From DATFES01 sp035457725 (GTDB lineage: Bacteria; Pseudomonadota; Alphaproteobacteria; CACIAM-22H2): a DNA stretch of 64,000 nt. The DNA lies in NCBI GenBank assembly GCA_035457725.1, contig DATIBC010000105.1:62001-126000 (forward strand). Direction: 5' to 3'. Of the stretch, positions 42,129 through 51,084 are shown piece after piece; within the stretch, counting starts at the first letter, position 1; each line of letters opens with the position of its first letter. The notes beneath the pieces are model-generated. The model saw only the letters and a list, made by a program, of their open reading frames with translations, ran no database searches and had not been told where the DNA came from. Both the position numbers and the translations under genes were made by a program.

Positions 42129-43021
42129 GGCAGCGACAACTCGCCGGTGAAGCTGGTCGCCACTGGACCGGTCATCGCCACGTGTCCGTCCTTGAGCCAT
42201 TCGATCTCGAGCTCTCCGCCATCAAGCGCTACGCTCGCCGTGCGTCCGGTAAGCGCACGGCGCACGGCGGCCACCAACGTCGCGCATGCGCCGGTGCCGC
42301 ACGCCCGCGTAATGCCGACGCCGCGCTCCCAGACGCGCATACGGATGCGCGAACGCGAGAGAACCTGCGCCACTTCAATGTTGGCGCGCTCAGGAAACAT
42401 TGCATGGCGCTCCAACACCGGCCCCAGGCTCGCAAGATCGATGCTTTCGGCATCGTTGACGAAGAACACCGCGTGCGGATTGCCGACATTGACCGCGACC
42501 GGGTCCTTGAGCGGACCCAGCGTCAGATCGAGATGCAGCGTGTCCGCCGGCTTGGCGAGCGGGATATCGCGCCAATCGAGGCGCGCTGGCCCCATATCGA
42601 TGGTTATGCGGCCGTTTTGCGCGCGGCTGGCGTCGAGTAGACCGATCACCGTCTCGATAACCAGGTGGTCGCGGCCCTTCTCGCGCATGAGATAGTCGGC
42701 GACGCAGCGCGATGCGTTGCCGCAGGCCTCGACCTCGCCGCCGTCGGCGTTATGGATGCGCATATAGACGTCGACCATGTTGACGCCGCCAGCGCGCGGC
42801 TGCCTCGGCTTCTCGATCACGATGAGCTGATCGCAGCCAACGCCGGTCTTGCGGTCGGCGATGGCGCGGACCTGAGACTCGGCGAGGTCGAGCGGCCGTT
42901 CGCGGGCGTCGAAGACGACGAAGTCGTTGCCGAGCCCGTGCATCTTGATGAACGGCCAAACCGAGGTCGGCCGGACCGACGGTCGTCCCGGCTTGGAAGG
43001 GTACGCGGTTCGGGAAGCCAT
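42125..43021 (-). CDS. dapF: diaminopimelate epimerase
   Basis: The product is 298 residues from ATG at 43021. The conserved start FIKMHGLGNDFVVFDAR is present. The two catalytic cysteines lie in EACGNASRC and RACGTGACATLVAA. DapF interconverts LL- and meso-diaminopimelate for lysine and peptidoglycan synthesis. About 25 residues precede the usual start motif, so the true start could be slightly later. It is the first gene of the dapF-mtaB-ftsY operon and is divergent from ffh (270 bases between). The asd gene of the same pathway lies 10 kb away. Confidence 0.95.
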   Translation of the reverse strand: MASRTAYPSKPGRPSVRPTSVWPFIKMHGLGNDFVVFDARERPLDLAESQVRAIADRKTGVGCDQLIVIEKPRQPRAGGVNMVDVYMRIHNADGGEVEACGNASRCVADYLMREKGRDHLVIETVIGLLDASRAQNGRITIDMGPARLDWRDIPLAKPADTLHLDLTLGPLKDPVAVNVGNPHAVFFVNDAESIDLASLGPVLERHAMFPERANIEVAQVLSRSRIRMRVWERGVGITRACGTGACATLVAAVRRALTGRTASVALDGGELEIEWLKDGHVAMTGPVATSFTGELSLP

Positions 43022-43165
43022 GGCGACGCTGTATATGGCGCGAGCCACGGCGTAAGTCCATAGAGGCAAAGCAAATCCGGAGATTTCTTGACCTTCTCCC
43101 GCGCCGCTTGTAGGGTCCGCGCCGTTCAAGGGACAAGTGAGCCCCTTGGGCCCCAAATGGGTCTC

Positions 43166-43194
43166 CCCCAGTCCGCGAGTGTCGCGCACTGGGG
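43166..43194. other. symmetrical hairpin in the ffh leader
   Basis: CCCCAGT-C-CGCG and CGCG-C-ACTGGGG flank the loop AGTGT, giving an 11-bp stem with a single C-C mismatch about 100 bases before the ffh start. A TTGGG/CCCAA element lies just upstream at 43147-43157. There is no T-run, so it is not a standard terminator. It may be a leader structure or operator for the divergent dapF and ffh units. Confidence 0.4.
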
Positions 43195-43291
43195 CGATGC
43201 TGTTTTTGCATCCGGCGATCGCCGCTCGACCTTTGGTCTTGCGCCGAGCCGGTCAAAGCGGCAACGGGAGCGACGGAAGTACGGCACGACG

Positions 43292-44641
43292 ATGTTCGAG
43301 ACGCTGACGGCAAAACTGGGCGAAGTTTTCGAACGCCTCAAGCGACGCGGCGCGTTGAGCGAAGCCGATGTCGACGCGGCGTTGCGCGAAGTACGCGTGG
43401 CGCTGCTCGAGGCCGATGTCGCGCTGCCGGTGGTCAAGGACTTCATCGCCGGCATCAAACTCAAGGCGATCGGCCAGCAGGTGGTGCGATCGGTCAGCCC
43501 CGGGCAGATGGTCGTCAAGATTGTTCATGACCATCTCGTCGAGACGCTCGGCTCGACGTCGAGCGAGATCAATTTGCGGGCCAATCCGCCGGTACCGATC
43601 CTGATGCTCGGCCTCCAAGGCTCGGGCAAGACGACGACGACGGCGAAGCTCGGCCGGCGGTTGGCGCAGCGGGACAAGAAGAAAGTGCTGATGGCCTCGC
43701 TCGATACGCGGCGGCCAGCGGCGCAAGAACAGCTCGCGGTGCTGGGCCAGCAGGCTGAAATCGCCACCCTGCCGATCGTTCCCGGCCAGTCGCCGGTGGA
43801 AATCGCCAGGCGCGCCATCGACACGGGCGCGCGCGAGGGCTACGACGTGGTGCTTCTCGATACCGCAGGCCGTCTGTCGATCGACGAGGAATTGATGGCC
43901 GAGGCCGCCGCAGTGCGCGACGCGGTGAAGCCGGCCGAGAGCCTGCTCGTCGTCGACGCGATGACCGGTCAGGATGCGGTCAACACGGCGCGCGCCTTCA
44001 ACGCGAAGATCGGCGTCAGCGGGGTCGTGCTCACCCGCGTCGATGGCGACGCGCGCGGCGGCGCGGCGCTTTCGATGCGCGCCGTCACCGGCCGGCCGAT
44101 CAAGCTCATCGGCCTCGGCGAGAAGCTCGACGCGATCGATGTTTTCCACCCCGACCGGATCGCCAGTCGCATCCTCGGCATGGGCGACGTCGTCGGCCTG
44201 GTCGAGAAGGCGGTCGAGACGGTCGAACAGGAGGAGGCGGAAAAGCTCGCCAAGAAGGTGAGCAAGGGTGAATTCGACTTTGACGACATGGCGGCGCAAC
44301 TCAAGCAGTTGCGCAAGATGGGCGGGCTTTCGGGCGTCATGGGCCTATTGCCCGGCGTGCAAAAGGTGAAGCAGCAGCTCGCCAACGCCAAGGTCGACGA
44401 CGGCGCCGTCCGCCGCCAAGAAGCGATCATCAACTCGATGACCAAGGCTGAGCGGCGGAACGCCAAGCTGCTCAACGCGGGCCGCAAGCGGCGCATCGCC
44501 AGCGGCTCGGGCACCTCGGTCGAAGAGGTCAACCGGCTCGTCAAGCAATACATGGAAATGAGCCGGATGGTTAAGCAAGTCAGCCGGCTCGGCGAGAAGG
44601 GCATCATGCGCGCCGGGCTGTCGTCGCTGTTTCGACGTTGA
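43292..44641 (+). CDS. ffh: signal recognition particle protein Ffh
   Basis: The product is 449 residues. N, G and M domains are all present: LREVRVALLEADVALPVVKDF, LGLQGSGKTTTTAKLG, VLLDTAGRLSIDEELM, GVVLTRVDGDARGGAAL, then the Met-rich M domain (DDMAAQLKQLRKMGGLSGVMG and VKQYMEMSRMVKQ). It binds signal sequences and 4.5S RNA and docks to FtsY. No SRP RNA gene is recognisable nearby. It heads the ffh-rpsP-rimM-trmD-rplS block, the usual arrangement. Confidence 0.96.
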   Translation: MFETLTAKLGEVFERLKRRGALSEADVDAALREVRVALLEADVALPVVKDFIAGIKLKAIGQQVVRSVSPGQMVVKIVHDHLVETLGSTSSEINLRANPPVPILMLGLQGSGKTTTTAKLGRRLAQRDKKKVLMASLDTRRPAAQEQLAVLGQQAEIATLPIVPGQSPVEIARRAIDTGAREGYDVVLLDTAGRLSIDEELMAEAAAVRDAVKPAESLLVVDAMTGQDAVNTARAFNAKIGVSGVVLTRVDGDARGGAALSMRAVTGRPIKLIGLGEKLDAIDVFHPDRIASRILGMGDVVGLVEKAVETVEQEEAEKLAKKVSKGEFDFDDMAAQLKQLRKMGGLSGVMGLLPGVQKVKQQLANAKVDDGAVRRQEAIINSMTKAERRNAKLLNAGRKRRIASGSGTSVEEVNRLVKQYMEMSRMVKQVSRLGEKGIMRAGLSSLFRR

Positions 44642-44688
44642 ACATCCGCCATCCACGTGCGCAACAAGGGAAAGGAACCACCAGACTC

Positions 44689-45048
44689 ATGTCGCTGAAG
44701 ATCCGCATGTCCCGGGCCGGGGCGAAGAAACGGCCCTTCTATCGCATCGTCGTTGCCGACAGCCGCAGCCCGCGCGACGGACGGTTCATCGAGAAGATCG
44801 GCACCTACAATCCGATGCTCGAAAAAGGCAACCCCGAGCGCGTCGTGCTCGATCTCGCGCGGGTCAAGCACTGGCTGTCGGTCGGCGCCAAGCCGTCGGA
44901 GCGCGTCGCGTACTTCTTGTTCGACGCCAATCTCGGCCCGAAGCCCGAAATTCGCGAGACACCGAAGAAAAGCGCGCCGAGGGCCAAGGCGCAGGAGCGG
45001 CTGAAGGCGGCGGCCGGAGCCGAGGGCGGAAAGGAAGCCGCGGCGTAG
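44689..45048 (+). CDS. rpsP: 30S ribosomal protein S16
   Basis: The product is 119 residues. It begins SLKIRMSRAGAKKRPFYRIV and includes DGRFIEKIGTYNPM, both diagnostic for S16. The C-terminus is an Ala/Lys-rich extension beyond the core of about 80 residues, as is common in alphaproteobacteria. AAAGGAACC lies upstream of the ATG. S16 helps assemble the 5' domain of 16S rRNA. It is 47 bases downstream of ffh. Confidence 0.97.
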   Translation: MSLKIRMSRAGAKKRPFYRIVVADSRSPRDGRFIEKIGTYNPMLEKGNPERVVLDLARVKHWLSVGAKPSERVAYFLFDANLGPKPEIRETPKKSAPRAKAQERLKAAAGAEGGKEAAA

Positions 45049-45058
45049 AGCCCGCTCG

Positions 45059-45592
45059 ATGACCGAGCGCCGCGTCCTGGTCGGCGTCGTCGCAGGAGCT
45101 CATGGCGTGCGTGGCGCGGTGCGGATCCGGAGTTTCACCGCCAATCCGCGCGACATCGCCCGCTACGGAGCGCTTTCTGACGAGCCGGGAGGGCGCCGGT
45201 TCACGATGCGGGTGCTCAGCGAATCGAATGGCATGGTTGTAGCTCATCTCAGCGGCGTCGAAGACCGCGACACGGCCGCAGCGCTTCGAGGCCTCCGGCT
45301 CTACGTACCGCGGAAAGCGTTGCCGGATGCGGGCCGCGAGCAATGGTACCACGCCGACCTCATCGGATTGCGCGCGGAGCTGAAGGACGGAACGACTGTG
45401 GGGAGGGTCAAATCGGTGCAGAACTTCGGCGCGGGCGACCTGCTCGAGATCGAGCGATCTGACGCAACCACGGCATGGCTGTCGTTCACGCGATCGACCG
45501 TGCCGAAAGTCGATATCGCCGGCGGACGAATCATCGTCGAACCGCCGCCGGAAATCGTGGGCGAAGACAGTCCAGTCGCGAAAGCGAAGTGA
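45059..45592 (+). CDS. rimM: ribosome maturation factor RimM
   Basis: The product is 177 residues. The first domain (VLVGVVAGAHGVRGAVRIRSFTA, with the GxxGxxGxx start of RimM) and the PRC-barrel second half (EQWYHADLIGLRAELKDG, NFGAGDLLEI) are complete. It assists maturation of the 30S head by binding S19. It starts ten bases after rpsP. About 100 bases of non-coding sequence separate it from trmD. Confidence 0.95.
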   Translation: MTERRVLVGVVAGAHGVRGAVRIRSFTANPRDIARYGALSDEPGGRRFTMRVLSESNGMVVAHLSGVEDRDTAAALRGLRLYVPRKALPDAGREQWYHADLIGLRAELKDGTTVGRVKSVQNFGAGDLLEIERSDATTAWLSFTRSTVPKVDIAGGRIIVEPPPEIVGEDSPVAKAK

Positions 45593-45694
45593 TGCGGAAA
45601 ATGGACCGGAAAGCGAACCGTCGAGCCACGAGGAAAACATGGAAGCCGCGGTGAGTCGCAGCGCCTCGGCGTCCCGGATTTCGGAGGGCGGCCG

Positions 45695-46405
45695 ATGACG
45701 TGGAAGGCGCAAGCGTTGACGATCTTCCCCGAGATGTTTCCGGGGCCGCTCGCTTATTCGCTCGCCGGCCGCGCGTTGACCGCCGGGCTATGGTCGCTGG
45801 CGACGACCGATATCCGCGACTTCGCGCTCGACCGGCACAAATCGGTCGACGATGCGCCCTTCGGCGGCGGCCCCGGAATGGTCATGCGGCCCGACATCGT
45901 CGACGCGGCGCTCGAGTTCGCCTGCGCGCGCAATCCAGACGCCGCGCCGGTCTATCTCACGCCGCGCGGCCGGCTGTTGACCCAAGCGCGCGTCCGCGAA
46001 CTCGCCGCCGGCGCCGGCGTCGTGCTGCTGTGCGGCCGGTTCGAGGGCGTCGACCAGCGGGTGATCGACGCCCGCGCGATTGAGGAGGTGAGCCTCGGCG
46101 ACTTCGTCCTGTCCGGCGGTGAGCCCGCGGCGATCGCGCTGATCGACGCGTGCGTGCGCTTGTTGCCGGGCGTGATCGGCGAGAACACCTCGCTCGCCGA
46201 AGAAAGCTTCGAGCAAGGATTACTCGAATACCCCCATTTCACGCGGCCGCAGACCTGGGCCGGCCGCGTGGTGCCGGAAACCCTGGTTTCCGGCAATCAC
46301 CAGAAGGTCCGCGAGTGGCGCCAGGCCGAGCGTGAGCGCACGACGCGCGAACGCCGGCCGGATATGTGGGTGCGCTACGCGGCACGACGCGCCGGTGTCC
46401 ATTGA
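45695..46405 (+). CDS. trmD: tRNA (guanine37-N1)-methyltransferase TrmD
   Basis: The product is 236 residues. The deep-knot SAM site is seen in VVLLCGRFEGVDQRVIDA and EVSLGDFVLSGGEPAAIALIDA. The N-terminus shows LTIFPEMFPGPLAYSLAGRA and HKSVDDAPFGGGPGMVM. TrmD makes m1G37 in tRNAs to prevent frameshifting. It starts within a GGAGGGCGG-rich context after rimM and is followed by rplS 52 bases later. Confidence 0.96.
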   Translation: MTWKAQALTIFPEMFPGPLAYSLAGRALTAGLWSLATTDIRDFALDRHKSVDDAPFGGGPGMVMRPDIVDAALEFACARNPDAAPVYLTPRGRLLTQARVRELAAGAGVVLLCGRFEGVDQRVIDARAIEEVSLGDFVLSGGEPAAIALIDACVRLLPGVIGENTSLAEESFEQGLLEYPHFTRPQTWAGRVVPETLVSGNHQKVREWRQAERERTTRERRPDMWVRYAARRAGVH

Positions 46406-46457
46406 GGGATCGCCTTCGCTGGGTGAACTCGCTAGATTTTCGTCAAGGAGAACGGTC

Positions 46458-46883
46458 ATGAACGTCATCGAGCAGTTCGAAAAAGACCAGATCGCCAAGC
46501 TCACGGCCGAGCGCGGCGTTCCGGAATTCGGCCCCGGCGACACGCTGCGGGTCCAGGTGAAGGTGGTCGAGGGCACTCGTGAACGCCTGCAGGCGTTCGA
46601 GGGCGTTTGCATCGCGCGCAAGAACGCTGGCCTCAACTCCAACTTCACCGTGCGCAAGATCTCGTTTGGCGAGGGCGTCGAGCGCGTGTTCCCGCTATAC
46701 AGCCCGCGTATCGCCGCGATCGAGGTGGTTCGCCGCGGCGACGTGCGTCGCGCGAAATTGTATTACCTGCGCGGTCGCACCGGCAAGAAGGCGCGCATCA
46801 GCGAGCGGGTCGGCGGCGGCGCGACCGCGGCCGATTTGACCGAGGCCGAATTGCTGGCGCCGGCGCCGAGCGAGGCCAAATAG
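46458..46883 (+). CDS. rplS: 50S ribosomal protein L19
   Basis: The product is 141 residues. GDTLRVQVKVVEGTRERLQAF, then FEGVCIARKNAGLNSNFTVR and GVERVFPLYSPRIAAIEV, are diagnostic for L19. An AAGGAG site lies eight bases before the ATG. The C-terminal 25 residues are an acidic, Ala-rich tail (ATAADLTEAELLAPAPSEAK). L19 sits at the 30S-50S interface. leuC follows 60 bases later on the same strand. Confidence 0.97.
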   Translation: MNVIEQFEKDQIAKLTAERGVPEFGPGDTLRVQVKVVEGTRERLQAFEGVCIARKNAGLNSNFTVRKISFGEGVERVFPLYSPRIAAIEVVRRGDVRRAKLYYLRGRTGKKARISERVGGGATAADLTEAELLAPAPSEAK

Positions 46884-46943
46884 GCAAGGCGACGCACGGA
46901 CGATCGATGCGTGACCGGGACGCGAGGTAGAGGAGGAAGCGCC

Positions 46944-48353
46944 ATGGCGAAGCCGCGGACGCTGTTCGACAAGATTTGGGACAGCCATCTTGTTCACACG
47001 CAAGACGACGGTACCTGTGTGCTCTACATCGATCGCCACCTGATTCACGAGGTGACCAGCCCGCAGGCTTTCGAGGGCCTGCGCGCGGCTGGCCGAAAGG
47101 TCCGACGGCCAGACGCGACGATCGCCGTCGCCGACCACAACGTGCCGACGACAGATCGCAGCCACGGCATCACCGACACCGAAAGCCGAATCCAGGTCGA
47201 AACGCTGGAAGCCAACTGTCGCGACTTCGCCATCACGTATTACGGGATGTCCGACATCCGTCAGGGCATCGTCCACATCATCGGTCCGGAGCAAGGCCTG
47301 ACCCAACCGGGCATGACCATCGTCTGCGGCGACAGCCACACCGCGACGCACGGCGCGTTCGGCGCGCTGGCCTTCGGCATCGGCACCTCCGAGGTCGAGC
47401 ATGTGCTGGCGACGCAAACGCTGATTCAGAAGCCGGCCAAGAACATGAATGTTGCTCTCGCCGGCGATTTGCCGCCGGGGGTCACCGCCAAGGACCTGAT
47501 CCTCGCCATCATCGGCACGATCGGCACCGCTGGCGGCACCGGACATGTCGTCGAGTACAGTGGGCCCGCCATCGCCAAGCTGTCGATGGAGGCACGCATG
47601 ACGATTTGCAACATGTCGATCGAGGCCGGCGCCCGCGCCGGCCTCATCGCGCCGGACGAGACCACCTTCGAGTACCTGAAAGGCCGGCCTTATGCCCCGA
47701 AGGGGGCGCAATGGGAAGCGGCCGTCACCTATTGGCGCACGTTGCCCACCGACGCTGGCGCCAAATTCGACCGCGAGGTGACGATCCGCGCCGACCAGAT
47801 CGCGCCGCAAGTGACCTGGGGTACCTCGCCGCAAGACGTGCTGCCGATTACGGGCAGCGTCCCCGATCCGGCCGAAGTCGACGACGCCGCCAAACGTGCG
47901 GCGATGGAGCGTTCGCTCAGCTACATGGGACTGACGCCTGGCACGCGACTGCAGGACGTCAAAGTCGATCGCGTATTCATTGGTTCATGCACCAACGCGC
48001 GCATCGAGGACCTGCGCGCCGCGGCGGCGATCGCCCGAGGCCGCAGGGTCGCCGGCCATGTCAAGGCGATGGTCGTTCCCGGCTCGGGCCTGGTCAAGGA
48101 ACAGGCCGAGCGCGAGGGCCTCGATCGGGTATTCCGCGATGCCGGATTCGAATGGCGCGAGCCCGGCTGCTCGATGTGCCTGGCGATGAACGCCGACCGG
48201 CTCGACCCGGGCGAGCGATGCGCCTCGACCTCGAACCGCAATTTCGAAGGGCGGCAGGGACGCGGCGGGCGGACGCACTTGATGAGTCCGGAGATGGCGG
48301 CGGCCGCGGCCGTCACCGGGCGCCTCGCTGACGTGCGCCAGTTCGCGCGCTGA
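46944..48353 (+). CDS. leuC: 3-isopropylmalate dehydratase large subunit
   Basis: The product is 469 residues, the standard LeuC length. It begins PRTLFDKIWDSHLVHTQDDG and includes VCGDSHTATHGAFGALAFGIGTSEVEHVLATQ (split across the motif), plus the 4Fe-4S cysteines in FIGSCTNARIEDL and EPGCSMCLAMN. With LeuD it isomerises 2- to 3-isopropylmalate. A GAGGAGG site precedes the ATG. The leuC and leuD genes are separated here by an RDD membrane protein gene. Confidence 0.97.
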   Translation: MAKPRTLFDKIWDSHLVHTQDDGTCVLYIDRHLIHEVTSPQAFEGLRAAGRKVRRPDATIAVADHNVPTTDRSHGITDTESRIQVETLEANCRDFAITYYGMSDIRQGIVHIIGPEQGLTQPGMTIVCGDSHTATHGAFGALAFGIGTSEVEHVLATQTLIQKPAKNMNVALAGDLPPGVTAKDLILAIIGTIGTAGGTGHVVEYSGPAIAKLSMEARMTICNMSIEAGARAGLIAPDETTFEYLKGRPYAPKGAQWEAAVTYWRTLPTDAGAKFDREVTIRADQIAPQVTWGTSPQDVLPITGSVPDPAEVDDAAKRAAMERSLSYMGLTPGTRLQDVKVDRVFIGSCTNARIEDLRAAAAIARGRRVAGHVKAMVVPGSGLVKEQAEREGLDRVFRDAGFEWREPGCSMCLAMNADRLDPGERCASTSNRNFEGRQGRGGRTHLMSPEMAAAAAVTGRLADVRQFAR

Positions 48354-48367
48354 GCGGCGGGAGCCGC

Positions 48368-49057
48368 GTGGCCGCGGGGAGAGACGCCGTTGCAGCGGGG
48401 CCGCGCCCGGATTACGCGCCGTTCTGGCGGCGCGTCGCCGCGCTCGCCATCGACGCGATTATCCTTTCGGCGGCCGTGGTCGGCATCGTTTATGCGGCGA
48501 ACGCTGCCGCCGCCGGATTTGACGTGCGGTTATTCGATCCGTTCTGGGAAACGCCCGAGCCGGTTCGGCGGGTGGTCGAATCCGCAGGCGAGCGTCGCGA
48601 CGTCCAGGAAGGTGGTGTCGTCATCGAGAACCGTTACAGCCGCGAAACGCGCATCTACGCGGACGGCGGCGTGCGTATCTTCGCGGTCATCGATGGCACG
48701 ACGCAGCGCGCCGACGGTCAGATCGACCGCGCGAGGGTAGAGATGCTGATCGGCCGCAACCGAAGCCTGATCGTCCGCCAGCGCCTGACGCAGGTATTGT
48801 GCGCGTTGCTGCCATTCGTCTATTTCCTACTGATGGAAAGCTCGGCACGCCAGGCTTCGTTTGGCAAGCGGGCGCTCGGCATCAAGGTGACCGACGCCGC
48901 CGGCCGCCGCCTCGGCCTCGGACGCGCCGCGTTCCGTCAGCTCATGAAGGCGACCAACCTGTTCTCGACCGGCATCACTTACCTCATCGCCGCCTTCACC
49001 GAGCGCCGCCAGGCGCTCCACGATATGTTCGCCGGCACGCTCGTGCTGCGCGCCTGA
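48368..49057 (+). CDS. RDD-family membrane protein
   Basis: The product is 229 residues from GTG at 48368. The RDD domain has an N-terminal FWRRVAALAIDAIILSAAVVG helix and later SFGKRALGIKVTDAAGRRL with the final QALHDMFAGTLVLRA. Between the first two membrane helices there is an inserted, predicted non-membrane segment of about 100 residues (RDVQEGGVVIENRYSRETRI onward), which is larger than usual. RDD proteins have poorly known functions; some transport Na+ or affect the envelope. Its place between leuC and leuD (14- and 34-base gaps) suggests cotranscription but not a leucine role. Confidence 0.85.
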   Translation: MAAGRDAVAAGPRPDYAPFWRRVAALAIDAIILSAAVVGIVYAANAAAAGFDVRLFDPFWETPEPVRRVVESAGERRDVQEGGVVIENRYSRETRIYADGGVRIFAVIDGTTQRADGQIDRARVEMLIGRNRSLIVRQRLTQVLCALLPFVYFLLMESSARQASFGKRALGIKVTDAAGRRLGLGRAAFRQLMKATNLFSTGITYLIAAFTERRQALHDMFAGTLVLRA

Positions 49058-49091
49058 ACCGTCGCGCCGTCCAACCCGGGAGAGCCGCTCG

Positions 49092-49712
49092 ATGCAGAAA
49101 TTCACCACACTCACCGGCATCGCCGCCCCGTTGCCAATGATCAACGTCGATACCGACAAGATCATACCCAAGCTTCACCTCAAGACGATCAAGCGCACCG
49201 GGCTCGGCAAGGCGCTGTTCGAGGAACTGCGCTACACGCCGGACGGCAAGGAACGGCCCGACTTCGTGCTGAACAAGCCGGCGTACCGCAACGCCAAGAT
49301 CCTCGTCGCCGGCGAGAATTTCGGCTGCGGCTCGTCGCGCGAGCATGCGCCGTGGGCGCTGCTCGATTTCGGCATCACTTGCGTCATCGCCGAATCGTTC
49401 GCCGACATTTTCTACAACAACTGCTTCAAGAACGGCATCCTGCCGATCAAACTGTCGAAGGAGGACATCGAGAAGGTGATGGACGATGCCGCGCGCGGCG
49501 CCAACGCGACGCTCACCATCGATCTCGACAAGCAGGAAATTCGCGGTCCCGATGGCGGCTGCATCAAGTTCGACGTCGATCCGTTCCGCAAGCACTGTCT
49601 GCTGAGCGGCCTCGACGACATCGGCCTGACGCTGGAAAAGACGGCCGCCATCGACGCCTTCGAAGCCAAACAGCAGGCGAGTCAGCCTTGGCTGCACGCC
49701 AAGGTGGGATAA
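49092..49712 (+). CDS. leuD: 3-isopropylmalate dehydratase small subunit
   Basis: The product is 206 residues. It begins MQKFTTLTGIAAPLPMINVDTDKIIP with the LeuD-type VDTDKIIPK motif and contains GENFGCGSSREHAPWALLDFGI. The C-terminal DVDPFRKHCLLSGLDDIGLTL is typical. It forms the heterodimer with LeuC. A GGGAGAG site lies seven bases before the ATG. Confidence 0.97.
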   Translation: MQKFTTLTGIAAPLPMINVDTDKIIPKLHLKTIKRTGLGKALFEELRYTPDGKERPDFVLNKPAYRNAKILVAGENFGCGSSREHAPWALLDFGITCVIAESFADIFYNNCFKNGILPIKLSKEDIEKVMDDAARGANATLTIDLDKQEIRGPDGGCIKFDVDPFRKHCLLSGLDDIGLTLEKTAAIDAFEAKQQASQPWLHAKVG

Positions 49713-49830
49713 GCTTTTCTTCTCCTTCAAGCGGTCCTAGCCTCGGGCATGGCGAGGGGCGGGAACGCGGCGTGTGTAACTTCCTCCTGCTTCGACGAGC
49801 CCGGCAGCGCGAGGGATTCTTTTGGAACGA

Positions 49831-50946
49831 ATGATGGCCGCCAACAAGCGATTGCTCGTGCTGCCGGGAGATGGAATCGGCCCTGAGACGATGCGACAGG
49901 TCTTCCGCGTGGTTGACTGGTTCGATAAGCGCCGCGCCGTGCGCTTCGACATCAAGGAGGGGTTGATTGGCGGCGCCGCGCTCGACAAGCATGGCGTTCC
50001 GTTGACCGACGCGACGATGACCGAGGCAATGGCGGTCGACGCGGTTCTGTTCGGAGCCGTTGGCGGACCCAAATGGGACAATCTCGAATTCGCCAAGAAG
50101 CCCGAGCGCGGCCTGTTGCGGCTGCGCAAGGAGATGGACCTGTTCGCCAACTTGCGGCCGGCGCTGGTGTTCGCCCCGCTCGCCGACGCCTCGTCCCTGA
50201 AGCGCGAACTGGTCGCCGGCCTCGACATATTGATCCTGCGCGAGCTGACCGGCGGCGTCTATTTCGGCGAGCCGCGCGGCGTCGAGACACGCCCCGACGG
50301 CAGTAAACGGGCGATCGACACCCAGGTCTACACGACACAGGAGATCGAACGCGTCTCGCGGATGGCATTCGAGCTGGCGCGCAAGCGTCGCAACAAGGTG
50401 ACTTCGGTCGAGAAGGCGAACGTCATGCATACCGGGGTGTTGTGGCGCGAAACGGTGACGCGGCTGCACGCGGCCGAATTCAGCGACGTCGAGCTCGCCC
50501 ATATGTACGCCGACAACTGCGCCATGCAACTCGTCCGCCAGCCCAAGCAATTCGACGTCATCGTCACCGACAACCTGTTCGGCGACATCCTTTCCGACTG
50601 CGCCGCGATGTTGACCGGCTCGCTCGGCATGCTGCCTTCGGCCTCGCTGGGCGCGCCCGACGCCACGGGGCGCCGGCGCGCGCTCTATGAGCCGGTGCAC
50701 GGCTCCGCCCCCGATATCGCCGGCAAGGACATGGCCAATCCGCTGGCCATGCTGTTGTCGTTTGCGATGATGTTGCGCTACTCGTTCGACCTCGGCGACG
50801 ACGCCGGTCTGGTCGAGACGGCGATCGAGCGGGTGCTCGATTCGGGATACCGCACCGCCGATATCATGCAACCGGGCATGAAGCAGGTATCGACCACGGC
50901 GATGGGTGCGGCGCTGCTCGCCGAGCTCGACCGGCTGGCGGCGTAG
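49831..50946 (+). CDS. leuB: 3-isopropylmalate dehydrogenase
   Basis: The product is 371 residues if ATG 49831 is used; the second ATG at 49834 is equally possible. It starts KRLLVLPGDGIGPETMRQV and has FGAVGGPKWDNLE, RELTGGVYFGEPRG, the NAD-site VEKANVMHTGVLWRETV and the metal-binding VTDNLFGDILSDCAAMLTGS. YEPVHGSAPDIAGKDMANPLA completes the family pattern. It oxidises and decarboxylates 3-isopropylmalate to 2-ketoisocaproate. A 118-base gap separates it from leuD. Confidence 0.97.
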   Translation: MMAANKRLLVLPGDGIGPETMRQVFRVVDWFDKRRAVRFDIKEGLIGGAALDKHGVPLTDATMTEAMAVDAVLFGAVGGPKWDNLEFAKKPERGLLRLRKEMDLFANLRPALVFAPLADASSLKRELVAGLDILILRELTGGVYFGEPRGVETRPDGSKRAIDTQVYTTQEIERVSRMAFELARKRRNKVTSVEKANVMHTGVLWRETVTRLHAAEFSDVELAHMYADNCAMQLVRQPKQFDVIVTDNLFGDILSDCAAMLTGSLGMLPSASLGAPDATGRRRALYEPVHGSAPDIAGKDMANPLAMLLSFAMMLRYSFDLGDDAGLVETAIERVLDSGYRTADIMQPGMKQVSTTAMGAALLAELDRLAA

Positions 50947-51084
50947 CCCCGCGGCTTGAAGTCGCCGATGGGGTGACGTCGGGCTCCCTGCGTCCTACAT
51001 TCGTGAAATGGAGTGTTCGGCATCGCGGAGCCCGCGCGCCGTCGATGCGGATCGCCATATCGCATATCGACGAAGGAGGCCGTC

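Noticed and set aside
43022..43291. SRP (4.5S) RNA gene next to ffh
   Set aside because: The conserved GGAAGGAAGCAGCC-type loop of SRP RNA is not found. The hairpin there lacks the expected asymmetrical loops.
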